A DNA stretch of 64,000 nt, from contig NC_073630.1 in NCBI RefSeq assembly GCF_029407905.1, forward strand, positions 50,059,001 to 50,123,000, read 5' to 3'. The position numbers and the translations under genes were made by a program. The notes below the pieces were generated by a model, which worked only from the letters and a program-made list of their open reading frames with translations, did not search any database and had not been told where the DNA came from. This document shows, one piece after another, positions 52,600 through 63,752 of the stretch; the first letter of the stretch is position 1; every line of letters begins with the position of its first letter. The DNA is from Bubalus kerabau (Eukaryota; Chordata; Mammalia; Artiodactyla; Bovidae).

Positions 52600-53325
52600 G
52601 TGTCTTCATCCATGCAGGCTGCTGTAACAGAATACCATGGATGAAGTGGCTTGCAAACAACATAAATTCACTTCTCACAGTTTTGGAGGCTATGAAGTCC
52701 AGGATCAGTGTGCCAGCAGGTTCACTGTCTGGTGAGAGTCCACTTTCTTGTTCAGACAGTTATTTTCTGTGTCCTCATGTGGATAATTGATGCTTTTGAA
52801 CTGTGGTATTGGAGAAGACTCTTGGAATCCCTCAGACTGCAAGGAGATCCAACCAGTCCATCTTAAGGAAATCAGTCCTGAATATTCATTGGAAGAACTG
52901 ATGCTAAAGCTGAAACTACAATACTTTGGCCACCTGATGCAAAGAATCGTCTCATTGGAAAAGACCCTGATGCTGGGAAAGATTGAAGGCAGGAGAAAGG
53001 GATGACAGAGGATGAGATGGTTGGATGGCATCACTGACATGAGTTTGAGTGAACTTTGAGAGTTGGTGATGGACAGGGAGGCCTGGTGTGCTGCAGTCCA
53101 TGGGGTCACAGAGAGTCAGACACAACTGAGTGATGTGGATAAAGGGGGCAGGGAGTTCCCTGGGTCTCTTTTTTAAGGGTATCAATCCTATTCATTAGGG
53201 TTCCACCCTCATGACCTAAGTACCTCCCAAAAGGCCCACTTCCAGATATCATCTCATCGGGGATTCAGGTTTCAACATATAGATTTGGGGGAAAAAAACA
53301 TTCAGTCTATAGCAGATGGCATTTC
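52600..53325 (-). mobile_element. MaLR-type LTR (MST/MLT-like), antisense, split by BovB
   Basis: Left part: 'gctgctgtaacagaataccatgg', 'acttctcacagttttggaggctatgaagtccaggatcag', 'tgtgtcctcatgtgg'. Right part after the BovB: 'attagggttccaccctcatgacctaag', 'atctcatcggggattcaggtttcaacatatagatttggggg'. The two parts are collinear. Confidence 0.88.
52787..53132 (+). mobile_element. BovB LINE, 5'-truncated
   Basis: From 'ttgatgcttttgaactgtgg' to 'cacaactgagtg'. Perfect 10-bp TSD ATGTGGATAA at 52777-52786 and 53133-53142 within the MaLR LTR. A clean example of BovB target duplication. Confidence 0.95.
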
Positions 53326-53593
53326 AAGTTAGCTGAGGGGAAATGGATTATTATTATTATTAAATAATTCATATAAGAGTGATAGATTATCTATCTGAAA
53401 AAGTTATTTTCTGTTCTTACCACACAGCATACTTTAAGTAGTCAGTGTGCTTGGTTGCAGATAATAGAACCCACTCTAGCTAGTTTAAGCGGAAATAGAA
53501 ACAGTTAAATAATTAAAGGATATTAGGTGGTCCTGAGACTCTCTAAGAAGGACAAGAATCAAGCCCAAGGATTCTGAAGCTAGGAACAGCCCA
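53326..53593. other. Unassigned sequence
   Basis: About 270 bp with a short (ATT) run at 53347-53361. Confidence 0.35.
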
Positions 53594-53604
53594 AATTACA
53601 GCAC

Positions 53605-53875
53605 TGCTGCTGCTGCTGCTGCATCGCTTCTGTCGTGTCCGGCTCTGTGCGACCCCATAGACGGCAGCCCACCAGGCTTCCCGTCCCTGGGATTCTCCAG
53701 GCAAGAACACTGGAGTGGGTTGCCATTTCCTTCTGCAATGCATGAAAGTGAAAAGTGAAAGTGAAGCCGCTCAGTCTGACTCTTATCGACCCCATGGACT
53801 GCAGCCTACCAGATTCCTCCGTCCATGGGATTTTCCAGGCAAAAGTACTGCAGTGGGGTGCCATTGTCTTCTCCG
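53605..53875 (-). mobile_element. Bov-A2 SINE
   Basis: Antisense dimer with (CTG) tail at left. Perfect 11-bp TSD AATTACAGCAC at 53594-53604 and 53876-53886. Confidence 0.95.
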
Positions 53876-54121
53876 AATTACAGCACAGGCCAGCTTAAAT
53901 GGAAACCGTATTACTCTCGTCCAGAGTACTGACCTCCAGACCTAATCCACTGTAAGAGGCACAACAGCTGGTGACACCAGAACCTCTACCATTGCTGCCT
54001 CTGCAATCTGGAGGCCTGTGCCACCACCTTGCCCAGGGCGGTTCTTTAGAGGCCTCTATCCACTCATCACTGCTTTCTAAACTGAAACTTCACATGGATT
54101 GGTAGAGTCTTGGTCACATGC

Positions 54122-54330
54122 ATGCTAAGTCGTTTCAGTCATGTTCAACTGTTTGCAACCCCATGGACTGTAGCCCACCAAGCTCCTCTGTCCATGGGGA
54201 TTCTCCAGGCAAGAATACTGGAGTGGGTTGCCGTGCCCTACTCCAGGGTTCTTCCCAACCCAGGGACTGAACCTGCGTCTCCTGCATTGGTAGGCAGATT
54301 CTTTACCGCTACTGACACCTGGGAAGCCCC
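54122..54330 (-). mobile_element. Bov-tA SINE
   Basis: Antisense copy from 'atgctaagtcgtttcagtc' to 'cacctgggaagcccc'. Perfect 13-bp TSD CTTGGTCACATGC at 54109-54121 and 54331-54343. Confidence 0.95.
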
Positions 54331-54418
54331 CTTGGTCACATGCTTGTGCCCTATTGGAAAAGGCAGCTGAACATTGAGTTTCTGGCTTACAAACAGATAA
54401 GGTGGGAACACCCTCCAT

Positions 54419-54443
54419 ACACACACACACACACACACACACA
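54419..54443 (+). repeat. (CA)n microsatellite
   Basis: About 12 uninterrupted CA units, not at a SINE end. Probably length-polymorphic. Confidence 0.97.
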
Positions 54444-55370
54444 GAGGAAAGATTGTGTCCAAGTTGCTGTCAGCCAGGAACATAATAAATGTTCACTGTA
54501 ATACTTCAGAATAAATTCTAGGAATTACAGAGTTAACTATAAAAAAGGGAGCCCTAGAAAGACTGGAAGAAGATACAATCAAATGTTGAACCTATCTTGG
54601 GATGAGGAAAGACTTTCTGAGCATAAAAGCAATAAAGGAAATCACAAAGGGACAGATCAATAGATCCAGCTGCTTAAAAATCCAATCCTTCTTACATCAA
54701 GTAATCTGCAAACCTCTTAACTGATCACCCCATGCAGCATTTGCTCCCTTTAAAATATACACATGCAAGACTATACTTTCAGAGATCATCTCTATAGTTC
54801 GTGAAATATACACACACGTAAGGCCAAAGGGAACTGAATACAATGTTTGGAAGCTCATTAGAGATCACACAGTTTGAGTCCACATGAAACTACTTTGGTC
54901 ATCTCAGAGTGCCTAAAACCCAGCTCTGGTCTCCTCCAGAGGATGATTTATATCTCTAAGGAAGAAGCTTTGGTTTTTCCCAGTCTCTTAAGAATTGCTT
55001 TTACATATTTGGAAAGTTTAATTATTTTGATTGTCCAAATTACATTCTGCTTTTTAGAGTTATTTCGGTTAATCCACGTCTAGACTCATGAGATTCTTTT
55101 AATTAGAAAGAGAAATGACTCGGTAATATTGTCGATGCTTCCTGCAGTTCCCTCAGCTCTGTTTACAAGGTTATTGTTGGATGTGTTATTGTTAAAGTGG
55201 AGTGCGACATGGGGTGGGTAAGAGGAATTCTCTTTATTTCTTTTCATTATAGATACTGGAGAATTCTGGGGCTCAGCTCTGGGGGCTAGCTGGGCTCTGA
55301 CGGGTGCATTTTGCTGACAACATGAAATATATGCTCTTTGATTCTTTGTCAGATTTCAATATATCATTCA
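54444..55370. other. Single-copy-looking block
   Basis: About 930 bp with no recognised repeat. 55085-55320 has unbiased, non-repetitive sequence that could be conserved non-coding DNA; I cannot test this. Confidence 0.4.
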
Positions 55371-55373
55371 CAT

Positions 55374-55512
55374 GATTGGGAAAATTCCCTGGAAGAGGGC
55401 ATGGCAACCCATTCTAGTATCCTTGCCTGGAGAATCCTGTGGACAGAGGAGCCTAGCTGGCTATGGTCCATAGGGTTGCAGAATCAGACATCACTGAAGC
55501 GACTGAGCATGG
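55374..55512 (+). mobile_element. Bov-tA SINE (body only)
   Basis: 'gattgggaaaattccctgg' to 'tgaagcgactgagcatgg'; the tRNA-like head is missing. Confidence 0.88.
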
Positions 55513-55964
55513 CACGGACACGAGGAAAATGAGGAAAAGAAGAAGAGCAAATCAGGGTCTCGACACAGATGTGCTGATGGATGTGAGGCTGAGGTCTGAG
55601 CGTAGAGCAATGCAGATGTGGGGGGCATCTCCCCCATGGCAGCCTGCTCTCACCACTGTAGGGGAACGGATGAACAATACCCTACATAGGGGAAGGAGAT
55701 AAAGAAGGGCTAGCTGATCAATGTGACTTAATTATTGTGGAGTTTGTGATCTAAGATTAAGCAAAAAAGAATACTCATAAACAGTTATGAAAACCAGGGT
55801 CTATCACCAGCCAGTCCTTTCCATCCTTTGCACTTCCACCCCTGTAAACCTACCCATGTACTCATTTGATCACAAAACACAGAAAAAGTCAGAAAACTTC
55901 ATTCTGGTATTTATATGCCAAGTACTTTGAATAGGTAGCAGAAAAATAGTTTTGCTGTTGAACA
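55513..55964. other. Unassigned sequence
   Basis: About 450 bp; an open frame at 55463-55702 begins inside the SINE and has no support. Confidence 0.35.
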
Positions 55965-56440
55965 ACACTTATTTCAAAATAATAGGTATGACAGATTAAA
56001 GATGGTGCAAATTGTTATCTGAGCTGGTTCTAGCTTTGACAAGTAGAAGGTGGCAAAAGTTTTTCTTAAGAACTTCCAGGGCTGGGCCTTAAGAAAGCTG
56101 CAGCTTCTGCTTCCAAGTGTTGAGAATCTTCCCTCTTGGAACCCAATTGCCACACGACAACAAGACCAAGCAAATGGAGAGGCCACACAGAGGAGAACTG
56201 GGTCGCTCCAGCTCAGCTCCCAGCAGAGAGGCAGCACCAACGGCCATCCATGTGAGTAAATGGTCTTGGATATGTCATCCTTCTGATGAAGGTAAGGCCA
56301 GCTGACACCATGTGGAGTAGAGGAACCACCTGACTGAGCCCAGCCAACCCAAAGAACTGTGACAAAGATAACAAATGCTTGTTGCTATGTTAAGCCAGGG
56401 AGTTTTGGGGGCAGTTTTTGCAGCAATAGGCAATCAAAAT
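55965..56440 (+). mobile_element. MaLR/MER-type LTR
   Basis: 'aaagatggtgcaaattgttatc', 'acaagtagaaggtggcaaaagt', 'aacttccagggctgggccttaag', 'ccagctgacaccatgtggagtag' and the tail 'tgctatgttaagccagggagttttgggggcag' with 'gcagcaataggcaatcaaaata' follow the order of an old mammalian LTR. Confidence 0.7.
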
Positions 56441-57264
56441 AGGGAGTCCTGATAAAATGACTGGTGGACCCTTTTTATGCTGAGCAGTGTGTCAAGTTTT
56501 CATGTGTGAGTGGAAAATTCAGAGCTGGCTTGGGGCCAAAGTCATAGGGTAATAAACGTTTGATGAAATTGCTTGGGGTGAGAGATCCTGGAGGGAGAAG
56601 GAGTAGGGGCAAAGAAAAGAGAAGAGAAAAAGAGAATGAGAAATCAAGAAAAAGATAAATAGAGTGAGATAGAGAGAGAAGCTCCAATCACCACCCCACG
56701 CTCCCCCAGCCCCTCTGGTGGCAGGTTAGCAGAGAAGGGTGCTGGAGAAAGAGAAGAGGTGGTTTGCTATGGTGGGTAGTACGTAAGCTCTTCTTCATGG
56801 TTCTATGCAATCTTCATCATAGTCTTTGTTACTTGAGAATTCTTCTGTGCAAGCGCAACAGTCAGACACAGTGGCTGCCCGTGGTTATGCTGGAACCGCA
56901 GGACAGGAAGGCACGGTGCAGGGCGCAGACATCAGGCAGCGTCTCATGTTGTCAGCCACCCTGGGAGACAGGTAGCATTCAATTCATTTGCATTTGAGCA
57001 AATAAATGCTTTGAGATGTGAAGCAATGTTTCCAGGTAGTACAGCCTAGAAATGGAGGCAGTGGGATTCACCTCCAGTTCTCTCTAATACCACTGCTTGA
57101 ATTCTTTCTGCCTTATCTTACTTGTTTTCTGTACTGCTTTTCATCTTTTACTATTCAGATAAGCAATATTCAAGACTTAAGTGTTTCATGGGCCTTTTAT
57201 TCCTTGGTTTTTCAAGCCTTTCGTTCTCATAGAAACAATGTCCTAGTAGTATTTAAATGTTGTT
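56441..57264. other. Single-copy-looking sequence with purine tract
   Basis: About 820 bp. 56585-56685 is almost all purine (GA-rich). No repeat family or gene recognised elsewhere. Confidence 0.45.
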
Positions 57265-57266
57265 TG

Positions 57267-57805
57267 AGAGGCTATTGGCCTAATGGTCACATGTATAGAT
57301 TCTGGAGTCAGATTTTGGGTCTGGGTTCCACCCCTGGGCAGGATACCTTACAACCAAAAAAAAAAAAAATCAGTGGGGAATCTTTGCACCTTTCTCTGAA
57401 TTTTGTTGAGAATCTAAAACTGCTTTAAAAGAACAGTCTTCAAAAAATTAACAGTGGTCCTCTATTGTTGATGAGTTACAAGCAAACTTAACTTTTTCCT
57501 CATACTTTCCGGTATCTTCTGATTTTTTTTGAAAAAAAGCACACTTTGCCCTTATTGTATAGAAGCAAGGAAGCCATTGGTTCAAAGCTCACCTCCATCA
57601 CTGACCGACTTTGTGATATTGGACAAGTTTCTTAACTTTTCTGTGCCTCATTTCAGACGAGGATGACGGGTTTTTTTTGTTTGTTTCTGTTTTTACCTTT
57701 TTCGTTTCTTGGCAATTTTCAATGATTTAATGCCTGAGGTTCTTATGGCAGCATCTCGCATAAAGAAAATGCTACACAAAGTATTAGCTATTGCTATTAT
57801 GCTAC
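57267..57805 (+). mobile_element. MIR SINE interrupted by inserted sequence
   Basis: Head 'gtatagattctggagtcagattttgggtctgggttcc' (57292 on), then an insertion (to about 57576). The core resumes as 'ggttcaaagctcacctccatcactgaccgactttgtgatattggacaag', and the tail near 57780 is 'agtattagctattgctattat'. TGGGTTCCA / TTGGTTCAA at the junctions may be a decayed TSD. Confidence 0.7.
57371..57576 (+). repeat. Direct repeat, copy 1 (~205 bp)
   Basis: Shares with 58142-58344 the order 'aatctttgcacctttctctgaattttgttgagaatctaaaactgc', 'acagtcttcaaaaaatta', 'gatgagtta', 'cttaactttttcctc' and 'ttattgtatagaagcaa'. The first part resembles an old L1 3' terminus. Both copies follow SINE-like text and an A-run. 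Confidence 0.85.
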
Positions 57806-58034
57806 CGACGCTGTCTCAGAGCCTTCTGGAAACTAAAATTTTCCAGTCATTCTGAGGTGTATTGCTGGAATTCTTGGTCCGTATTGGAGATGAGAGGAGG
57901 CAGGATGCCCTCTCCTTGCCATGAGCCTGCACTCCCTGCTGAAGTGGTCAGCTTGTCCCCAGTAAGTGGACAGTGAATTCTGTTACAGGACAGCCACTGT
58001 GGACCAATGAGGAGGCCGGTTTAAAACTCCCTTC

Positions 58035-58136
58035 TTCTGGGAATGCCTTGGTAGTCCAGCTGTCAGTACTCAGTGCTTTCACTGCTGTGGCCCAGGTTCC
58101 ATCCCTGGTCAGCATGCTTCCCCCACCCACCTCCCA
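58035..58136 (+). mobile_element. CHR-type SINE fragment
   Basis: 'gggaatgccttggtagtccagctgtcag', 'gctttcactgctgtggcccaggttccatccctggtcagc' is a diverged CHR SINE, directly before direct-repeat copy 2. Confidence 0.75.
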
Positions 58137-58141
58137 CAAAA

Positions 58142-58344
58142 ACAGTGGCGAATCTTTATATCTTTCTCTTAATTTTGTTGAGAACCTAAAACTGCCCTAA
58201 AAACAGTCTTCAAAAAATTAATAGTGGCCCTCTCTTATTGATGAGTTATAAAAAAACTTAACTTTTTCCTCTCTACTTTTCTGTATTTTCTGATGGTGTT
58301 TGTAAGAACATTTTGCTTTTATTGTATAGAAGCAAGAAAGCCAC
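58142..58344 (+). repeat. Direct repeat, copy 2 (~205 bp)
   Basis: Aligned by eye with 57371-57576 over its full length, offset about 771 bp, with scattered substitutions and a few short indels. The similarity stops at 'gcca' in both copies. Confidence 0.85.
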
Positions 58345-58913
58345 TTCAAATTTTTTAAAAAGCTTAGAACTCACGATTAACTTGGGATTTATGGATTCAC
58401 AGAAGTCTTACCTTGCTAAGTCTTTGTTATACTCCCAGCTCAACCATCCATCCTTAGCTGACCGGGAGAATACCTACTCATAGCCCTTAATGATGGTCTT
58501 TCCAGTGCTTGAAGACTATAATGATGCTTCTTCCTCATTCTTTAGGGAAAATGACACCAATTTTGTTAGTCTTTTCTCCTAGAGCCAATTTTCCCAGCCC
58601 TTTCATCATGTTAACACTTCCAATTGACAATCCCACCAAGTCTAAAAAATAATTACATGTTACTGACCTCCATCAAAGCAGGTTGACCACATCCTTCAAC
58701 AGACATCTGGAGAGTCTAAAATAAAAGCTTACCAGATCGCTTGTATGTGAGAAAGGGCTAAACAAGGCATAGTGACTACATGGGCCCCCAGAGGCCTCCA
58801 GCAATTTCTTGCCTTGCTATCATGCCTTAAGTTTTTGCTGCATCTCTCATCCAGGGGAAGACTTTAATTTCTGTTATCATAAGACCTGGGGACCAGAATG
58901 CTCCATTGCTACT
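58345..58913. other. Single-copy-looking sequence
   Basis: About 570 bp with no recognised repeat or gene. Confidence 0.4.
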
Positions 58914-59478
58914 TGTGAAGGAGGAAATAGACAGAACAGGTTCCATCTTGAAAGCAGGACTCCATCTTGGGCTGGACTGTGGACTTTGAGCTATGTGCCC
59001 TGTATCTATGGAAAAGACATATAAACTGGAAAATCAGATGCCCCCCCCTCCCCGCCCTGCAATGGAAGAGCCTCAGGTCTTGTACCTAGTCTCTCCATCG
59101 CCTAAAAAGATACCCTGATTATCTGTGTAACTGAATAGAATCATAAATCTATTATGCTTATTGGGGTATGACCACAGGCCTATTGATAATTGTCTGCTGT
59201 TAACTACCTAGGCTTAAAGCATACGAATCACGGGTTGAAGACATGAATCATGGGTTAACTTTGTATCTCTCTTTTCCTTTGTTCAGACTAGTTTCAGAGA
59301 ATTTGGGGAGGTGGGTTTGAGCATGTACACTTAGGGTATATATGTTTTCACAAAAACTGGCCAGGGTCCTTGGCTAAGAGGAGACTCTGCCTTGGGCCCA
59401 CCGGTGTAATAAACTGCACGCCACTATCTGCACTGTCCTTCTGAGTGAGTTTGTTTCCCGGAACGCGTGGCTACAACG
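58914..59478 (+). mobile_element. Solo LTR of an endogenous retrovirus (second family)
   Basis: Begins TGTGAAGGAGG and ends near CTACAAC. Layout is that of an LTR: a TATATAT box near 59337, AATAAA at 59408-59413, then a U5-like end 'tgagtgagtttgtttcccgg'. It differs entirely from the LTR at 3404. No internal retroviral sequence is adjacent. The target duplication is unclear (GCTACT before, GCTTGT after at best), so the exact right edge is uncertain. Confidence 0.75.
59408..59413 (+). terminator. Polyadenylation signal of the second solo LTR
   Basis: AATAAA in GTAATAAACTGCACG, about 70 bp downstream of the TATA-like box. Confidence 0.6.
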
Positions 59479-59586
59479 CTTGTTCTGCCGTAATGATAAT
59501 AATAGTCTTAATTATTATCATTAACAGTAACAAAATGACCATATTGATATATTATTATTGTTGTTGCTACTACATGTGGGTGCTGT

Positions 59587-59702
59587 GTGTGTGTGCTCAG
59601 TTGTGCCTGACTCTTTGTGACCCCATGGACTGTAGCCCACCAGGCTCCTCTGTCCATGGAATTTTCCAGGCAAGAATACCGAAGTTGTTGGCCATTTCCT
59701 AC
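59587..59702 (-). mobile_element. Bov-tA SINE (3' half)
   Basis: Antisense piece with a short GT run at its left edge, 'gtgctcagttgtgcctgac' to 'ggccatttcctac'. Confidence 0.88.
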
Positions 59703-61100
59703 TATCACAATTGATTCTAATTTAATTCTTTGCAATTGTTATGTTCTAAAGAGTTGATGAGAACTTTAAATTAGTTGATACTAAGCCATTGCTCCTAGAG
59801 GAAATACAAGGTTCAGTACTTGTAAGCCTCTGGTTACAACATTTTCATGAATCAATCAATACATACCTTATTTCCTGTATGCTTCTGCTTAAAGACACCT
59901 TAGTTAGCATCTATTGTCGATTCATTAGCATTGAACTCCTGGCCAACAGCACCGTAATTCGTGCCTGCATAACTCTTATCTCACACACATATTTTTTCTA
60001 GAGGGCATAGCACAGTCTTCTTGCACTGAGGAATCCTAGACATCACTTCACCAATACACGTGGGGACAATTCTAAATAGACATCACCCCAAAAAGCACAA
60101 GAAATGAATACATAATGGCACTAAATAGACGGCAGAAAGGCACCTGTTTATAGTATGAAAGCTGAAATGAGGACGTAGAACATCACCTGATTCAACCTCA
60201 GCTGGAAACGTGAGCACTGAGTTCCTTACTACTTTAAAGAGACAAGTACATAGTAGAAGAGCAAATAAACATGTTTGTTAAAAAGAATGCCTTTTTCTTA
60301 TTTCTCAATTAGCTCAGAATTTACTGCCCTGGCATGTACCCTAACATGCAGTAGGAGCTTGATCAAAATCCCTGGAATCCCAAACAGTTGAAATTATCTG
60401 AGCTACCTCTTTTTCAAACACATAGAATTTTTCAGGGATAGAAGATGCTTTTTACAGTCAAATGTAAGAGAAGCCACCCAGCAGGTCACAGTAACCCTCT
60501 GGCTTGGCTTGCAATTTCATTATATTAACTGCATACTCAGAGACTGGCTTTAACCCATCAGGATTACCCATTTCATTGTGCTTGGCAAGCAAACTTAATA
60601 GGGCTCCCTTCTTCTGTCAGGACTAAATAATATCCAGATACCCACCAGGAACCAGGTTGGCCATTGCAAGCCGGATATATTTTCTTTGTTTTGTTTCAGA
60701 GCATAATATCAGTCTCCCCAGGGCACTTTATATTCAGAAAAGATCTTCCCAGAGAGCAGTAGGTAGCTTTTACAATCCGGCAATGTGCATGCAGTTTGGA
60801 GGTGGCTGAGTTTGGAGGTGGCTGAAAGAATAAAATCCAAATGTCTTTTTCATTCCAAGCTCTTAGTTTACCTTAAATCAGCAGCAGGCTGCCTGCATCT
60901 AACCCCAAGAAACATGAAAGGATAAGTCCAGGTTAAATTTTGCAAATTCAAGTCTCTTGTTAGCGCCTCTCTTCAGAGCTTTGTGTTAATTACAAACATA
61001 AGTCTAAAACCGTATTTTTTTGTTTATATACAGTTTAGAAGGAGCTTGGCCATTTCTGTTCTAGAAGAGAATGAAAGCAGAAGATCTTTTTCTTTGAAGT
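59703..61100. other. Single-copy-looking block
   Basis: About 1.4 kb with no recognised repeat. It includes a small duplicated phrase 'gtttggaggtggctgag' at 60796/60811. It would be worth a cross-species conservation check. Confidence 0.4.
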
Positions 61101-61104
61101 TAGT

Positions 61105-61285
61105 TTAAGCACAGTATTTGATACTTTCACAGATAATATTCCACTTAATCTCTACAGTGACTCTGTAAATTGCATATTATTACTCCATTTTACTGGTAAA
61201 GACACTAAGCTTTAAACCTGTAATGTAATTTGCCTGTAGCAGTTCAGTAAGTAACAGGAGAAATGGAAGGAGAATCGAAGTTTCT
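61105..61285 (-). mobile_element. MIR SINE
   Basis: 'ttccacttaatctctacagtgactctgtaaattgcatattattactccattttactgg' and 'gtaatttgcctgtagcagttcagtaagtaacagg' are an antisense MIR. Confidence 0.8.
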
Positions 61286-61347
61286 GTTCCAAAAAATTTG
61301 CATAAAGTGGAACTTGCAAGTTAAGTTTTATTTGGGGTAAAATGAGG

Positions 61348-61755
61348 AGTTGGACCATAAAGAAAGATGAACACCGAAGATTTGATCCTTTTGAACTGTG
61401 GTGTTGGAAAAGACTCTTGAGAGTCCTTTGGATTGCAAGGAGATCTAACCAGTCAATCCTAAAGGAAATCAGTCCTGAATATTCATTGGAAGGACTGATG
61501 CTGAAGCTGAAACTCCAATAATTTGGCCACCTGATGTGAAGAACTGACTCATTGGAAAGACCCTGATGCTGGGAAAGATTGAAGGCAGGAGGAGAAGGGG
61601 ATGAAAGAAGATGAGATGGTTGGATGGCATCTCCAACTCGATGGACATGTGTTTGGGCAAACTCTGGGAGTTGGTGATGGACAGGGAAGCCTGGTGTGTT
61701 GTGGTTCATGGGGTCACAGAGAGTCGGATACGACTGAGTGACTGAACTGAACTGA
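61348..61755 (+). mobile_element. BovB LINE 3' end
   Basis: From 'agttggaccataaagaaagatg' to 'gagtgactgaactgaactga'. TGAGGA next to both ends (61342 and 61753) may be a short TSD. More diverged than the copies at 16.3 and 28.6 kb. Confidence 0.9.
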
Positions 61756-61872
61756 GGACAGCAGCCTGGGAGATAGCACCTCAGATAGCTCTGAGGTAAG
61801 AGGAGGCGCTAGAATATATAGAAGTTTTACGACAAAAGGCAGATGGTCAGGAACATCAAAAGATTATTGTTA

Positions 61873-62059
61873 GGGACTTCTCTGGTGGTCCAGTGGTTAA
61901 GAATCCACTGGCCAGTGCAGGGGACACTGGTTCGATCCCTAGTAGAGGAGCTAAGATCCTACATGTGGCAGAGCAACTGGAGAAAGCCCACATGTAGCAG
62001 CGAAGAACTGGTGCACCACAACAAAGACTCAATGCAGTCAAAAAGTAAAATAAAATAAA
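61873..62059 (+). mobile_element. CHR-type SINE
   Basis: 'gggacttctctggtggtccagtggttaagaatcc' head, 'gcaggggacactggttcgatcc' body, A-rich end. Near-perfect TSD GATTATTGTTA (61862-61872) and GATTACTGTT (62060-62069). Confidence 0.9.
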
Positions 62060-62069
62060 GGATTACTGT

Positions 62070-63050
62070 TCATTAAATAAGCCAGATATGTCCAAGAATT
62101 TAGTGCTTTTCTGAGTAGGTAAAGATGCAAGAGTCTGGATTCACCAAAAGCATTCCTTTGATATGCACCTCAGCTAACTGGGGCAAGTATTCTGTGTTTT
62201 TACATCCTGAGTTTCCTCTGGGCTTACCTGCTCACTTGAAAGGCTTCAATCATTGATGACTGTGATATCCCTCCTTTAATGATATGGCAGGAAATATTCC
62301 ATTTATTATTTCTAAGAGCAAGAGTAGGATGAGAATTGTTTTTTGAACCCAGGGTCAAAAGCATCACAAATATGACTGCATTAAACAACAAAAACCTTTT
62401 ATAAAAAAAACTATAAGGAAACAATAAGACAAGAACCCCTACATTTCAAAGTGAGGTGCTGAATTATCTATGTAAGACTTGCAAATGGTATTTTGAAAAA
62501 CCTATTTTGTGGCTCCCCAAATGGAAGGATCTGGAGAGTCAGCATTCAGGAGACTGGGTTGCACGTGCTGTGCATCCTGTCTTCCTTCAGTGAGGCTGGG
62601 GAGGAAAGCACTGCCTTCCCACCACGGTCACATTCTGAAGGTTCCAAGAGACCAGTGGCATGTGTGCCCTAGAGTTGAAGGTGCACATGGATTTGCATTC
62701 GACCCACTTTGAAAAATTCTACAGGTAGGTGACTGGGTGATGCTGCCTGAGGCAAGCAAGCATTATAGAAAGGTCTGCACTGGGAGTAAATTCTCATTCA
62801 CTGGTGGAGAGCACAAACTTGCTGGGGTACCAGCTGCACGACAATTTGGAAAATTCTAGCTTGAAGGCATCTTGGACTCTCTCGAACCTTCCAGAGGGGC
62901 AGTGTGACTGCAAGAGAGCAAGTGAACAGCCAGATGCCCACAGGCTTAAGAGGAATTATAAGTAGCTACTGAGGGGCACAAATTCTCTACATTAAGGATG
63001 CTGGGATCACATGAGGCACCTCTGGGAATTCTTCAGAGCATCCCACGAGA
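62070..63050. other. Single-copy-looking block
   Basis: About 980 bp with no recognised repeat. The open frame 62509-62712 (plus) has no domain support. Confidence 0.4.
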
Positions 63051-63054
63051 GAAA

Positions 63055-63390
63055 GAATTAGCTCTAGGAATCTCTTATGGTAGAGACAGTGCTGTGCATT
63101 CCAACTTCTGGGTACCCAGACCACATTTCCCAGCTGCTTTTGCAGATTTGTGGGATCATGTGACTGATTTATAGCCAATAGACTGTAGGCAGGAGTGGTT
63201 CAACAGATACCTTCCCAAATAAAGTATGTCCATGGGATCCTCTTTCCTTTTTCTCTTTTCCACCATAGCAGAGCAGGATAGCGCCCTAGAAAATGGAGAA
63301 GTCACAGACTGGAAGAACTGGGGACTTTGAGACTGCCAAATATTGCTCTCCATAAAATTGCCCTCCAATATACCTCCATCAGTAACTTGT
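63055..63390. mobile_element. Possible ancient LTR/MER-type repeat
   Basis: 'ccacatttcccagctgcttttgcag' and 'tgggatcatgtgactgatttatagccaatagactgtagg' resemble the start of old LTR-like repeats. The rest is not assignable. Confidence 0.35.
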
Positions 63391-63429
63391 GAGAGAATTG
63401 ATTTCCCCATGCCTTCTTCATAGAATTTT

Positions 63430-63752
63430 GTATTCATTTTCTGAGGCCATCATGATAAATTATCAAAAACTTGGTGGCAGCTTGAAACAGAAACTTATTC
63501 TCTTACATTCTGGAAGCCAGAAATCTAAAATCAAGAAGTTGACAGGGCCAAGCTCCCTCCAGAGGTTCTGGGGAAGAACCTTTCTTGCCTCTTCCAGCTT
63601 TGGGTCCCAGCATTCACTGGCTTCCTTGGCTTGTAGCTGCATCAACCCAGTCTCTGCCTCCTTCTTCACGTGGCCTTGTCCTCTTCTGGCTGTGTCATGT
63701 CCCTCTGCCTCTTTCTTATAAGGACACTCATCTTTGGATTTAGGGCCCTCCT
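63430..63752 (-). mobile_element. MaLR-type LTR, antisense, cut by BovB
   Basis: 'gtattcattttctgaggccatcatgataaattatc', 'cttattctcttacattctggaagccagaaatctaaaatcaag', 'ttcttataaggacactcatctttggatttagggcc' in the antisense order of MST/MLT LTRs. It ends abruptly where the BovB begins. Confidence 0.82.
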
